This document shows positions 7,563 through 16,392 of a stretch of 64,000 bases of DNA, one piece after another. Position 1 is the first letter of the stretch; the number at the start of each line of letters is the position of its first letter. The DNA lies in contig DAITSJ010000001.1 in NCBI GenBank assembly GCA_036843405.1, positions 62,001-126,000 of the forward strand. The letters are read 5' to 3'. The position numbers and the translations under genes are program-made. Below the pieces are notes generated by a model. That model was not told the DNA's origin. It did no database searches and worked only from the letters and a program-made list of their open reading frames with translations. This DNA is from DGNJ01 sp002388905 (lineage in GTDB: Bacteria > Pseudomonadota > Gammaproteobacteria > Pseudomonadales > Porticoccaceae).

Positions 7563-9686
7563 TTAGCCACCCCGGCGCCAGCGATGGTAGCGTCCCACCC
7601 ACCGGAGCAACTTTTCCGGCTTGTGTTTCTGCTTCCAACGACCCGCCGCCATCTTGTTGGCCTCGCCCAGGGTCGGATAGCTGTGGATGGTGCCTAAAAT
7701 TTTGTTGAGTCCGTAGCCGTGCTTCATGGCGGCGACGAATTCGGCAAGCATGTCGCCGGCGTGGGGCGCCATGATGGTGGCACCCAGAATCCGGTCCTTG
7801 CCCGGAGACGTGAACACCTTGACGAAGCCACTGGTGGCGGCATCGGCGATGGCCCGGTCCGCCTCCGCCAGGGGATAGCAGGTCACTTCCACTTCGATGT
7901 CCTGCCCGGCCGCGGTTTGTTCGTTCAGTCCGACGCTGGCCACTTCCGGATCGGTGAACGTGACCGCCGGAATCACCCGGTAATCGGCACGGAATTTCCT
8001 GAAACCGCCGAACAGGGCATTGACCGCCGCATACCAGGCCTGGTGGGAGGCGGCATGGGTGTACTGGTAAGGTCCCGCCACGTCGCCGCAGGCGTAGATG
8101 TTGGGATAGCGGGTCTGGAGAAAGTCATTGACCTGGAGGGAGCCATCCGCGTTGGTGGGAATATTCAACTTATCGAGGCCGAGGTCCCCGGTGCGCGGCT
8201 GCCGGCCTACCGCCACCAGGACCCGGTCGAAAGGAACCGTCCGGTGATGGCCGCGGCTTTCCAGGCGGGCGAAGTTTTCGCCGCCTCTTGACTCAAAGGC
8301 CACCACCTCGTGCTCCAGCACCACTTCCACCCCTTCTTCGCGCAGGACGTCGGCGAGCACCCGGGACGCCTGGGCATCCTCCCGTGGCAGCAGCCGGTCG
8401 CGCCGCTGTACCAGCGTGACCCGGGCGCCGAGGCGCTGGAATGCCTGGGCAAGCTCACAACCGACGGGCCCGCCCCCCATCACCAACAGCCGGTTGGGCA
8501 GGGCATGAATATCCCAGAGATTTTCAGACGTGAGATAGTCGAGGTCCGCCAGGCCGGGAATCGCCGGCACCGCCGGTCGGGCGCCGGTGGCGATGACGAT
8601 CCCCCGGGTGGTGATGGTTCTCCCGTCGACCCGGACCGCCCAGGGCGACTCCAGGCGGGCATCGCCGGTGATACAATCTACGCCCAGCTCGGTGTAGCGC
8701 TCCACCGAATCGTTGGGGGCAATGGCTTCGATGGCACCATGAACATGGTTCATGATCTTGGGGAAGTCCACCCGGTAATCGCCGGCCTCCACGCCCAGTT
8801 GCCGGCCCTTGCGGATTTCCGCCACCACCCTGGCCGCGCGAATCAGCGATTTGCTGGGCACGCAGCCGGTGTTCAGGCAATCGCCCCCCATGCGCCCGCG
8901 CTCGATCAGGGTTACCCTCGCCTTGACGGTGGCGGCGATATAGGCAGCCACCAGGCCGGCGCTGCCGGCGCCGATCACCACCAGGTTAGTGTCGAACTGC
9001 CCGGGCTTGTCGAACCCCCTGAACAGGCGCCGGCGCTGTATCAGGTTAACCAGCCCCCGGGCGAGAAACGGGAACACCGCGATCAGGGCCAGGGACACCA
9101 ACAGCCCGGGAGTCAGCACCCCCTGCACCGTAAAGCTCTCCACCTGACCCAACTGCGCCCCGGCATTCACGTAAACCGCCGTGGCCGGCAGCATGCCCAG
9201 CTGGCTCGCCACATAATAGGTCCCTGTGCGCAGGGGAGTCAGCCCGAATGCCAGGTTGAGCACCCAGAACGGAAAGATCGGGATAAGCCGCAGGCTGAAC
9301 AGGTAGAACGCCCCGTCCCTTTTCACGCCCTCGTTGATGCGCCGCAGGTAACGGCCGAGCCGCGCCTGCACCCAGTCCCGCAACAGATACCGGGAGAACA
9401 GAAAGGCCAGGGTGGCGCCGAGGGTGCTGGCGAAAGAGGCCAGCAAGGTCCCCCACCATAGCCCGAACAACATGCCGCCGATAACGGTGAGGAACGCCGC
9501 CGCCGGCAGCGAGAAAGCCGTGGCCAGCACGTAGACGGCAAAATAAACCCCAGCGGTGAGCAGCGGCTCGCGCCGGTATATGTCGCGAAAGAAATCGACG
9601 GACAGGTACTGCCGGCCGTCGAAAAAATAATAGGCGGCCAGCACCGCCAGAATGGCCAACGCCAGGCCGATCTTCTTTACCGACAT
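7563..9686 (-). CDS. TVP38/TMEM64 membrane domain fused to pyridine nucleotide-disulfide oxidoreductase
   Basis: A 707-residue two-domain protein. Residues 1-220 are a hydrophobic TVP38/TMEM64 (SNARE-associated, DedA-superfamily) domain with several membrane helices. From about 234 it is a flavoprotein of the mercuric reductase/dihydrolipoamide dehydrogenase type: FAD motif VVIGAGSAGL, redox-active pair in GGDCLNTGCVPSKS (Cys270 and Cys275), NAD motif VMGGGPVGCELAQAF, FAD motif YACGDVAG, and a C-terminal HSYPTLGEA dimer segment. It lacks the N-terminal HMA domain and C-terminal CC pair of MerA. AAGGA seven bases before the ATG supports the start. It probably passes NAD(P)H electrons to a membrane-associated acceptor; the acceptor is unknown. 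Confidence 0.9.
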   Translation of the reverse strand: MSVKKIGLALAILAVLAAYYFFDGRQYLSVDFFRDIYRREPLLTAGVYFAVYVLATAFSLPAAAFLTVIGGMLFGLWWGTLLASFASTLGATLAFLFSRYLLRDWVQARLGRYLRRINEGVKRDGAFYLFSLRLIPIFPFWVLNLAFGLTPLRTGTYYVASQLGMLPATAVYVNAGAQLGQVESFTVQGVLTPGLLVSLALIAVFPFLARGLVNLIQRRRLFRGFDKPGQFDTNLVVIGAGSAGLVAAYIAATVKARVTLIERGRMGGDCLNTGCVPSKSLIRAARVVAEIRKGRQLGVEAGDYRVDFPKIMNHVHGAIEAIAPNDSVERYTELGVDCITGDARLESPWAVRVDGRTITTRGIVIATGARPAVPAIPGLADLDYLTSENLWDIHALPNRLLVMGGGPVGCELAQAFQRLGARVTLVQRRDRLLPREDAQASRVLADVLREEGVEVVLEHEVVAFESRGGENFARLESRGHHRTVPFDRVLVAVGRQPRTGDLGLDKLNIPTNADGSLQVNDFLQTRYPNIYACGDVAGPYQYTHAASHQAWYAAVNALFGGFRKFRADYRVIPAVTFTDPEVASVGLNEQTAAGQDIEVEVTCYPLAEADRAIADAATSGFVKVFTSPGKDRILGATIMAPHAGDMLAEFVAAMKHGYGLNKILGTIHSYPTLGEANKMAAGRWKQKHKPEKLLRWVGRYHRWRRGG

Positions 9687-9731
9687 TCCCTTTTCCTTGT
9701 TAGTAAGACCATTGCTAAAACAGATTCATGC

Positions 9732-11237
9732 TTAACCCAGCACCAGACTGTAACCGATCCTGGCCAGATGGTTTTTCTCATTTTCCAGGGCATAGCGGGT
9801 CAGGGGATGATGCGCAAGCCAGCCCGGGGGAAACCGGAACTCCAGTTCCTTGCCGGCGGCCCGGAGACGATAGGGGGGCGACCCTTCCACCGGCACCACG
9901 TACTTGAAGAGCACCGCCAGGCGTAAAAGGATGCACAAACGCTCGAGGTTGTGGCGCAACTCGCCCGCCCTGCTGCGAAAACTGCCCTGGGGAAACTTCT
10001 GCCGGTGACCCCGGACCAGCAACCCCAGCTCCACCTGTTCCGCCCGGGAAAAACCGGGCAGGTCCGAATTGGTCACCAGATACTGGCCGTGTTTGTGAAA
10101 ACCGCTGTGGGATATGGCCAGACCCACTTCATGCAATCGCGCAGCCCGGTCGAGCAACTCGCCGTCCCGGTCACCCAGTTGCCAATCGCCGCGCACACTG
10201 GCAAAAAGGTGGGCGGCGGTGTCGGCGACGGTGCCCGCGCTGTCCGGATCCACGCCGTATCGGGACATCATCGCCGCCACCGAACGCTCGCTCACATCCT
10301 CGTGGGCACGCCGGCCGGCAAGATCGTAAATCACCCCTTCGCGCAGGGCGCCGGCGGAGGTGGCCATCCTGTCGAGCCCCAGGACATCGAAAAACGCACA
10401 GGTGATCGCCACGCCCGACGGGAATACCGGGCGACGCTTTTCGCTGAGCCCGGGGAGGTCGACCGCCTCATCGACATGGTTGAACTTCAAAAGTCGCTTG
10501 CGCAACTTCCCGAGATTTTCCACGGTGAAGCCGCCCTTGCTCCAACCCTGGGCGACGATAACCTGCTCAACGGCGCGCAACGTACCGGAAGAGCCCACCG
10601 CATCATGCCACCCCGTTTTGCGAAACAGGCTGCGGATATTCAACACTTCTCGACTGGCGGCCAGGTAAGCGGCCTCGAATGCCTCGGCGGTGATTTTGCC
10701 GTCGGCAAAAAAGCGGTCGCGATAGGAAACACAGCCCATGTGCAGGCTTTCCGTCAAGCGCGCCTCGAAGCGCTCGCCGATAATAAATTCCGTGCTGCCG
10801 CCACCGATGTCCACTACCAGGCGCCGGGCATCGTCCGCCAGTGTGTGAGCAACGCCCAGGTAGACCAGGCGCGCCTCTTCCCGTCCGGAAATCACCTCGA
10901 TGGGATGACCGATCACCGCCTCGGCGGCGCTCCTGAAATCGCGGCTGTTACTGGCCGCGCGCAGGGCGTTGGTCCCCACCACACGGACCTCAGTGGGGCC
11001 CAGGGCATCCAGGGCCTGGCGAAACCGGCCCAGGCAGGCCAGGGCACGGGCCAGGGCCTCGTCCTGAAGACGGCCATTCACCATACCCGCCGCCAGGCGC
11101 ACCGTCTCCGCAAGACGCTCCAGCGGGCGTATTTCGCCATGAACGATACGGGCAATCAGCAGGTGAAAACTGTTTGATCCGAGGTCGATTGCCGCCACCA
11201 GGCCGTTGCCGGCATCGATATCGTCGTCATTTGCCAA
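9732..11237 (-). CDS. ppx: Exopolyphosphatase / Ppx-GppA family
   Basis: Removes terminal phosphate from polyphosphate, or hydrolyses pppGpp, in the ASKHA-fold Ppx/GppA family; 501 residues. The first phosphate-binding loop AAIDLGSNSFHLLIAR is near the N-terminus, the second is VVDIGGGSTEFIIG near residue 140, and an HD-like C-terminal helical region follows from about 310. The start is a TTG at 11237 with GGAG eight bases upstream; no ATG is available in frame before the first motif. It is transcribed divergently from trxA, an arrangement also known in Pseudomonas. Ppx versus GppA activity cannot be decided from motifs. Confidence 0.93.
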   Translation of the reverse strand: MANDDDIDAGNGLVAAIDLGSNSFHLLIARIVHGEIRPLERLAETVRLAAGMVNGRLQDEALARALACLGRFRQALDALGPTEVRVVGTNALRAASNSRDFRSAAEAVIGHPIEVISGREEARLVYLGVAHTLADDARRLVVDIGGGSTEFIIGERFEARLTESLHMGCVSYRDRFFADGKITAEAFEAAYLAASREVLNIRSLFRKTGWHDAVGSSGTLRAVEQVIVAQGWSKGGFTVENLGKLRKRLLKFNHVDEAVDLPGLSEKRRPVFPSGVAITCAFFDVLGLDRMATSAGALREGVIYDLAGRRAHEDVSERSVAAMMSRYGVDPDSAGTVADTAAHLFASVRGDWQLGDRDGELLDRAARLHEVGLAISHSGFHKHGQYLVTNSDLPGFSRAEQVELGLLVRGHRQKFPQGSFRSRAGELRHNLERLCILLRLAVLFKYVVPVEGSPPYRLRAAGKELEFRFPPGWLAHHPLTRYALENEKNHLARIGYSLVLG

Positions 11238-11282
11238 AATTGCTTCTCCGGCAACACTTTCCGTCGCAAGAACCCGACAACA

Positions 11283-11312
11283 TTGTGACGCCGTACTGCC
11301 AGGTGTTATGAT
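11283..11312 (+). promoter_or_regulatory. Sigma-70 promoter of trxA
   Basis: TTGTGA at 11283-11288 and TATGAT at 11307-11312 are separated by 18 bases, four and five matches respectively to the consensus hexamers. It lies in the ppx-trxA divergent gap about 50 bases before the trxA start. Confidence 0.5.
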
Positions 11313-11365
11313 TCGGCTATTCTAACCCTCAAGCATCTGATTCACATTACCAACTGGAGAATCCC

Positions 11366-11692
11366 ATGAGCGACAATATCGTTCACGTTACCGATTCCAG
11401 CTTCGAAAGCGATGTGCTTGGCGCCGACACGCCGGTGCTGGTGGATTTCTGGGCGAGCTGGTGCGGCCCCTGCAAGATGATCGCCCCCCTTCTCGATCAG
11501 CTCGCCGATGAATATGCCGACAAGGTGAAGGTCTGCAAACTCGATGTGGACGCCAACCCCCAGACAGCGGCAAAGTTCAATGTCCGCGGCATCCCCACCA
11601 TCCTGATGTTCAAGAACGGCGATGTCGAGGCCACCAAGGTCGGCGCCCTGTCCAAGACCCAGCTCAAGGAATTCGTCGACAGCAACCTCTGA
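11366..11692 (+). CDS. trxA: Thioredoxin 1
   Basis: Small cytoplasmic dithiol oxidoreductase that reduces ribonucleotide reductase, methionine sulfoxide reductases and other targets. At 108 residues it is the standard single-domain length, with the active site FWASWCGPCKMIAP near residue 28-41 and the cis-proline in RGIPTILMF. A GGAG ribosome site precedes the ATG. It sits upstream of rho, as in many Gammaproteobacteria, separated from it by a strong hairpin and a separate promoter. Confidence 0.98.
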   Translation: MSDNIVHVTDSSFESDVLGADTPVLVDFWASWCGPCKMIAPLLDQLADEYADKVKVCKLDVDANPQTAAKFNVRGIPTILMFKNGDVEATKVGALSKTQLKEFVDSNL

Positions 11693-11700
11693 TGCAAGCG

Positions 11701-11728
11701 CGACAGGCCCACGTCCGGGGGCCTGTCG
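11701..11728 (+). terminator. Strong hairpin after trxA
   Basis: A 10-base perfect stem CGACAGGCCC/GGGCCTGTCG with an 8-base loop begins nine bases after the trxA stop codon. It is followed by AAAACCCTTT and not a U-run, so it may need Rho or may mainly protect the trxA 3' end. Confidence 0.55.
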
Positions 11729-11736
11729 AAAACCCT

Positions 11737-11764
11737 TTGCCATCGGCGCCATAACGGCTATACT
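11737..11764 (+). promoter_or_regulatory. Sigma-70 promoter of rho
   Basis: TTGCCA at 11737-11742 and TATACT at 11759-11764 with a 16-base spacer form a good promoter just after the trxA hairpin. The expected start near 11771 gives a leader of about 187 bases before the rho ATG. Confidence 0.55.
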
Positions 11765-11770
11765 GCGCCC

Positions 11771-11957
11771 AACCACCTGAAGACCTTCCCACGTTTTGCG
11801 ACTTCGCAACTCCGGCTTCCGTCCGGGGGAAACACAATAAAACGGGAAAGTTTCCAATCGCCGGAGCCGTTTAAGTACCGCAGTAATCACCGGGTGCGAT
11901 CCATTTCGCGCCCTGTACGACAAAGCCTATCAACCAACAGCAACAACCATTCCCCCT
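11771..11957 (+). promoter_or_regulatory. Long rho mRNA leader, probable autoregulatory region
   Basis: The leader becomes C-rich and G-poor near its 3' end (CAACCAACAGCAACAACC followed by a run of C and CCTATG). Such unstructured C-rich RNA is what Rho binds. In E. coli rho is autoregulated by premature termination in its leader, and this region could serve the same role. No Shine-Dalgarno sequence stands before the rho ATG. Function is inferred. Confidence 0.4.
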
Positions 11958-13217
11958 ATGAATCTCACTGACCTGAAAACCAAGCCCATTGCAGAACTCG
12001 TCCAGATTGGCGAAGAAATCGGCCTCGAAAACCTGGCCCGCTCGCGCAAGCAGGATATGATCTTCAATATCCTCAAGCGTCACGCCAAGAGCGGCGAGGA
12101 CATCTACGGCGACGGTGTCCTGGAAATTCTGCCCGACGGTTTTGGCTTCCTGCGCTCGGCGGACGCGTCCTACCTGGCAGGGCCCGACGATATCTACGTA
12201 TCTCCCAGCCAGATCCGGCGATTCAACCTGCGTACCGGCGACAGCATCTCCGGCAAGATCCGCCCGCCCAAGGAGGGCGAGCGCTACTTCGCGATGCTGA
12301 AGCTCGACACCATCAATTTCGACAAGCCGGAAAGCGCCCGCAACAAGATCCTTTTCGAGAACCTCACGCCCCTGTTCCCGGACGAGCGCCTGCCGCTGGA
12401 AGCGGGCAACGGCAGCTCCGAGGACCTCACCGGCCGCATCATCGACCTGGTTTCCCCCATCGGCAAGGGCCAGCGGGGCCTGATCGTAGCACCGCCCAAG
12501 GCGGGCAAGACCATCATGATGCAGCACATTGCCCAGGCGATCACCCGCAACAATCCCGAGTGCTACATGATCGTGCTGCTCATCGATGAACGGCCGGAAG
12601 AAGTCACCGAGATGCAACGCACCGTGCGCGGCGAAGTTGTCGCCTCGACCTTCGACGAACCCCCGGCCCGGCACGTGCAGGTGGCCGAGATGGTTATCGA
12701 GAAAGCCAAGCGCCTGGTGGAACACAAGAAGGACGTGGTTATCCTGCTCGACTCCATCACCCGCCTGGCCCGGGCCTACAACACCGTTCAGCCCTCCTCC
12801 GGCAAGGTCCTCACGGGCGGCGTCGACGCTCATGCCCTGGAAAAACCCAAACGCTTTTTCGGTGCCGCCCGGAATATCGAAGAGGGCGGCAGCCTGAGCA
12901 TCATTGCGACCGCCCTGATCGACACCGGTTCCAAGATGGACGAAGTCATCTACGAGGAGTTCAAGGGCACCGGCAACCTGGAGCTGCACCTGGACCGCAA
13001 GATCGCCGAGCGACGCATCTTCCCCGCCATCAATATCCGCCGCTCCGGCACCCGCCGGGAGGAGTTGCTCATGACCGAGGCGGAGCTGCAGCGCGTGTGG
13101 ATCCTGCGCAAGCTCCTCAACGACATGGAAGACGTGGCCGCCACGGAATTCCTGCTCGACAAACTCAAGAGCTTCAAGCTCAACGAGGAATTCTTTGCGG
13201 CCATGAAGCGCAAGTAA
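11958..13217 (+). CDS. rho: Transcription termination factor Rho
   Basis: Hexameric RNA-dependent ATPase that terminates transcription of untranslated RNA. The 419-residue product starts MNLTDLKTKPIAELVQIGEE as in E. coli. Rho N-terminal and cold-shock RNA-binding domains include GFGFLRS near residue 62. Walker A VAPPKAGKT is at about 176-184, Walker B VILLDSITRL at about 262, the Q-loop follows in VQPSSGKVLTGG, and the R-loop in GTGSKMD-like DTGSKMDEVIYEEFKGTG. Length is that of the E. coli protein, with no large insertion. The ATG follows a C-rich leader lacking a recognisable ribosome site. Confidence 0.98.
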   Translation: MNLTDLKTKPIAELVQIGEEIGLENLARSRKQDMIFNILKRHAKSGEDIYGDGVLEILPDGFGFLRSADASYLAGPDDIYVSPSQIRRFNLRTGDSISGKIRPPKEGERYFAMLKLDTINFDKPESARNKILFENLTPLFPDERLPLEAGNGSSEDLTGRIIDLVSPIGKGQRGLIVAPPKAGKTIMMQHIAQAITRNNPECYMIVLLIDERPEEVTEMQRTVRGEVVASTFDEPPARHVQVAEMVIEKAKRLVEHKKDVVILLDSITRLARAYNTVQPSSGKVLTGGVDAHALEKPKRFFGAARNIEEGGSLSIIATALIDTGSKMDEVIYEEFKGTGNLELHLDRKIAERRIFPAINIRRSGTRREELLMTEAELQRVWILRKLLNDMEDVAATEFLLDKLKSFKLNEEFFAAMKRK

Positions 13218-13233
13218 GAGCGCTGTACGCCGA

Positions 13234-13310
13234 TTATCGCGGGCAGGCCCCGCTCCCACAAGATGAATGAATTTCATACCAGCCGTGGGAGCGGGGCCTG
13301 TCCGCGATAA
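13234..13310. repeat. Inverted pair of REP-like units (BIME)
   Basis: Two 26-base arms, 13234-13259 and 13285-13310, are reverse complements with one mismatch (TTATCGCGG G/A CAGGCCCCGCTCCCAC). A 25-base spacer separates them. Together they would form a very stable cruciform or RNA hairpin between rho and the convergent DUF2784 gene, where they may act as a bidirectional transcription barrier or mRNA stabiliser. The same unit appears singly at 5326-5351. Confidence 0.8.
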
Positions 13311-13348
13311 CAAACTCTCAGCGCTTCAGGATTACGCCTGGAACCCCT

Positions 13349-13708
13349 CTAATTCTCCCGTCTGCGCACCAGCCGCCAATACCCCCAGCCATTGCCGAGC
13401 AAGATCAAGCCGATCGCCACCGGGGTAATAAACCACTCGCCGCCGTCGAGGCCCATCGGGTTAAGAATGTAGTGGTTGATATAGGCCTCCCACTCGACGA
13501 TCTCCCCCGCCCGGCGACGCAGGCCGGTCTCCACGTCCGTGAGCGGGCATTGCCAGTTGAAGAGCATGATGGTGATCCCGTACAGGGCCACCGGCGCATG
13601 AAGCCAGGCGAGCCTCGGCCAGCGCAGCAGGAGTATCCCGCCCACCATCACAAACAGAATGAAGGCGCCGTGCACCACGGCTGTCAGGTCGGCAAGTCCG
13701 GCATACAT
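13349..13708 (-). CDS. DUF2784 family inner membrane protein
   Basis: Small membrane protein of 119 residues with about four hydrophobic segments, at residues 8-28, 35-50, 88-103 and near the C-terminus. The conserved family segment WQCPLTDVETGLRRRAG and the INHYI motif are present. The function of DUF2784 is unknown. It is divergent from ubiD and convergent with rho across the REP pair. Confidence 0.85.
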   Translation of the reverse strand: MYAGLADLTAVVHGAFILFVMVGGILLLRWPRLAWLHAPVALYGITIMLFNWQCPLTDVETGLRRRAGEIVEWEAYINHYILNPMGLDGGEWFITPVAIGLILLGNGWGYWRLVRRREN

Positions 13709-13800
13709 GCTTCAGTCTCCCCCACCGGCACTTGCAAATGTCCGGCATTCCCACAACACTTCACCGCCATCTTAGACGTTTTTTTATCACCGGAGTCAGC

Positions 13801-15294
13801 GTGAACCACCGAGACCTGCGCGAGTTTATCGAATTCCTGGAAAAGCGGGGCGACCTGAAACGGGTGACGGCTGAAGTCGACCCCAATCTGGAAATCACCG
13901 AGATCTGCGATCGCACCCTCAAGGCGGGCGGCCCCGCCCTGCTCTTCGAGAACGTTGCCGGCTCCCGCGTACCCGTCCTGGCCAACCTCTTCGGCACCGC
14001 CGAGCGGGTGGCGCTGGGCATGGGCCAGGACAGTGTCGGCGCCCTGCGCGAAGTGGGCCAGCTGCTGGCCTTTCTCAAGGAACCGGAACCGCCGAAGGGG
14101 CTTCGGGATCTGTGGGCCAAGCGCCACGATTTCAAGCAAGTGCTCAATATGCCCGCCCGGGAAGTGAAAAAGGCTCCCTGCCAGGAACACGTCATTGAAA
14201 GCGCTGATGTGGATCTGTCGGCGATTCCCGTACAGACCTGCTGGCCCGGCGATGCCGGCCCCCTGATCACCTGGCCACTGGTGGTGACGCGGGGGCCGGA
14301 GAAAACGCGACAGAACCTGGGCATCTATCGCATGCAGGTGATCGGCCGCAACCGCGTCATCATGCGCTGGCTGGCCCACCGGGGCGGGGCCCTGGACTTC
14401 CGCGACTGGAAGGTCCGGCACCCCGGGGAACCCTTTCCCGTGGCCGTGGCCCTGGGGGCGGATCCCGCCACCATCCTCGGCGCGGTGACACCAGTGCCCG
14501 ACACACTGTCGGAATACGCCTTCGCGGGATTGCTGCGCGGGGAAAAAACCCAGGTGGTAAAGGCCCTGGGCAGCGACTTACAGGTTCCCGCCACTGCGGA
14601 ATACATCCTCGAGGGGCACATCCATCCGGACGATATGGCGGACGAAGGCCCCTTCGGCGACCACACCGGCTACTACAACGAAGTGGAGCGCTTTCCGGTA
14701 TTTACCATCGAGCGCATCAGCCACCGGGATAACCCCATCTACCATAGCACCTACACCGGCCGGCCACCGGACGAGCCAGCGGTGCTGGGCGAGGCCCTCA
14801 ACGAAGTCTTCGTGCCCCTGCTGCAAAAACAGTTTCCGGAAATCGTCGATTTCTACCTGCCACCGGAAGGCTGCTCCTACCGTTTCGCGGTGGTGGCCAT
14901 GAAGAAGCAGTATCCGGGCCACGCCAAGCGGGTGATGATGGGGGTCTGGTCATTTCTGCGCCAGTTCATGTACACCAAGTTCGTGGTGGTGGTCGACGAC
15001 GACGTTAATGCCCGGGACTGGCGGGACGTGATCTGGGCCATGACCACCCGCATGGACCCGGCCCGGGACACGGTGACCATCCAGAACACCCCCATCGATT
15101 ACCTGGACTTTGCCTCGCCGGTGTCCGGGCTCGGTTCCAAGATGGGCTTCGACGCCACCGGCAAGTGGCCCGGCGAGAGCGACCGGGAATGGGGCACGCC
15201 CATCGCCATGTCCGAAGAGGTGGTCAAACGGGTGGAAGAACGCTGGCAAAGCCTGGGCATTATGGGCGAGACGGAAAGGACATCCGACGCCTGA
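13801..15294 (+). CDS. ubiD: 4-hydroxy-3-polyprenylbenzoate decarboxylase UbiD
   Basis: Prenylated-FMN-dependent decarboxylase of ubiquinone biosynthesis. The 497-residue product aligns along its whole length with E. coli UbiD: ALLFENV, GPEKTRQNLGIYRMQVIG, MRWLAHRGGALDF, ADPATILGAVTPVPDTLSE, and the C-terminal ASPVSGLGSKMGFDATGKWP. The start is GTG 13801 with GGAG five bases upstream; the frame extends further upstream but this start matches the family. The UbiX partner that makes prenyl-FMN is not in the window. Its end lies six bases from the convergent polysaccharide deacetylase gene. Confidence 0.97.
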   Translation: MNHRDLREFIEFLEKRGDLKRVTAEVDPNLEITEICDRTLKAGGPALLFENVAGSRVPVLANLFGTAERVALGMGQDSVGALREVGQLLAFLKEPEPPKGLRDLWAKRHDFKQVLNMPAREVKKAPCQEHVIESADVDLSAIPVQTCWPGDAGPLITWPLVVTRGPEKTRQNLGIYRMQVIGRNRVIMRWLAHRGGALDFRDWKVRHPGEPFPVAVALGADPATILGAVTPVPDTLSEYAFAGLLRGEKTQVVKALGSDLQVPATAEYILEGHIHPDDMADEGPFGDHTGYYNEVERFPVFTIERISHRDNPIYHSTYTGRPPDEPAVLGEALNEVFVPLLQKQFPEIVDFYLPPEGCSYRFAVVAMKKQYPGHAKRVMMGVWSFLRQFMYTKFVVVVDDDVNARDWRDVIWAMTTRMDPARDTVTIQNTPIDYLDFASPVSGLGSKMGFDATGKWPGESDREWGTPIAMSEEVVKRVEERWQSLGIMGETERTSDA

Positions 15295-15300
15295 CGGGCG

Positions 15301-16392
15301 TTATTCCCGGTACCAACTGCCGTCCGCTTCCCGGACCAGCCACTGGTGTGAATACCAGTAATACTCCCCCGGCGCGCCGGCAACCGGGGCGGTGCAATTC
15401 ACCTTGGCCCGACCCGCCGACCAGAATTCGGGCAGATCCACGACCACCCGCACCGGGCTGTCACCCTCCCGCTGCACTTCGAGGCGCTCGCCCCGGGCAC
15501 TGAAGCAGGCCAGTTGATCGGGATTGAAGCCCGCGCCTTCGGGGACCGTCAGGGTCAACCGCAACCGGCCGGCAGCCTCGCCGGCCCGGCGTACGTGCTC
15601 GCCCCCGTCCACCTCGAGCAGGGGCAGCGGCCGGGTATGGACGCTGGTGGCGAAGCGTTCCAGGTCGGCAAACGTTCCGCCCAGGGGAAAGCGGGGTACC
15701 GCCAGGGTGTCCACCCCGGGCCCGACGGCACCTGACTGCTGGGCGAGCCCCACATAGCCGAGCCTGTCGACCAGGGCTCGCAGCATCTCGTCATACTCGC
15801 CATAGGGGTAGGCGAACAGTTCTGGTAGCGCTCCGCCTGTGACAGCGGCCAGTTCTTCCTGCAAACGGGACCGGGCCCGCTCGATATCGGCACTGATCCG
15901 CTTCGCCCATTCTCCGGTCGACTCCCCTTCCCGCCGCCTGACCAGGTGATCATGGCTGTGGCTGTGGTTGCCTATTTCAACGCCCGCAGCGGCCATTTCC
16001 CGCAGTTGCTCCCAGTCGAGGGCATTGCTGTAGCCGCGATCCACCGCCTCGGTATTGACGAAAACCGCAAACGGCCAGCCGCGCCGGCGCAGCCGAGGAA
16101 ACGCCTCGGTATAGATGGATTCATAGGCATCATCGAAAGTAATGGCGACGGTATTGTCGGGAACCGGTTTACCGGCGACGAGGCTGGCCAGCAATCGGCT
16201 CGGCCGCCACACCCGGAAGTCGTTTTTTTCCAGGTAGCGAAGGTGCTCTTCGAAGGTGGCGGGGGTCACACTGGTACTGGCCGGCGTATCCCCGCTGACG
16301 TGGTGATAAAGCAGAATGACACCGTGCTCGGCGGCACCGGCAGGGGGCCAGGGGGCGAAACAGAGCAGGAGTCCGAGCAGACAGGCTTTCAC
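15301..16392 (-). CDS. Exported polysaccharide deacetylase (NodB-homology, CE4)
   Basis: Predicted periplasmic or surface carbohydrate esterase of 363 residues with a signal peptide at residues 1-20. The CE4 motifs are present: VAITFDDAYESIY (catalytic Asp and metal Asp), GNHSHSHDHL (metal-binding histidines) and FAYPYGEYDEML. A beta-rich C-terminal region of about 110 residues follows the catalytic domain. Its start overlaps the stop of the upstream glucosaminidase-like gene by four bases, so the two are coupled. Peptidoglycan or a surface glycan such as poly-N-acetylglucosamine is the likely substrate; neighbours favour peptidoglycan. Confidence 0.87.
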   Translation of the reverse strand: MKACLLGLLLCFAPWPPAGAAEHGVILLYHHVSGDTPASTSVTPATFEEHLRYLEKNDFRVWRPSRLLASLVAGKPVPDNTVAITFDDAYESIYTEAFPRLRRRGWPFAVFVNTEAVDRGYSNALDWEQLREMAAAGVEIGNHSHSHDHLVRRREGESTGEWAKRISADIERARSRLQEELAAVTGGALPELFAYPYGEYDEMLRALVDRLGYVGLAQQSGAVGPGVDTLAVPRFPLGGTFADLERFATSVHTRPLPLLEVDGGEHVRRAGEAAGRLRLTLTVPEGAGFNPDQLACFSARGERLEVQREGDSPVRVVVDLPEFWSAGRAKVNCTAPVAGAPGEYYWYSHQWLVREADGSWYRE

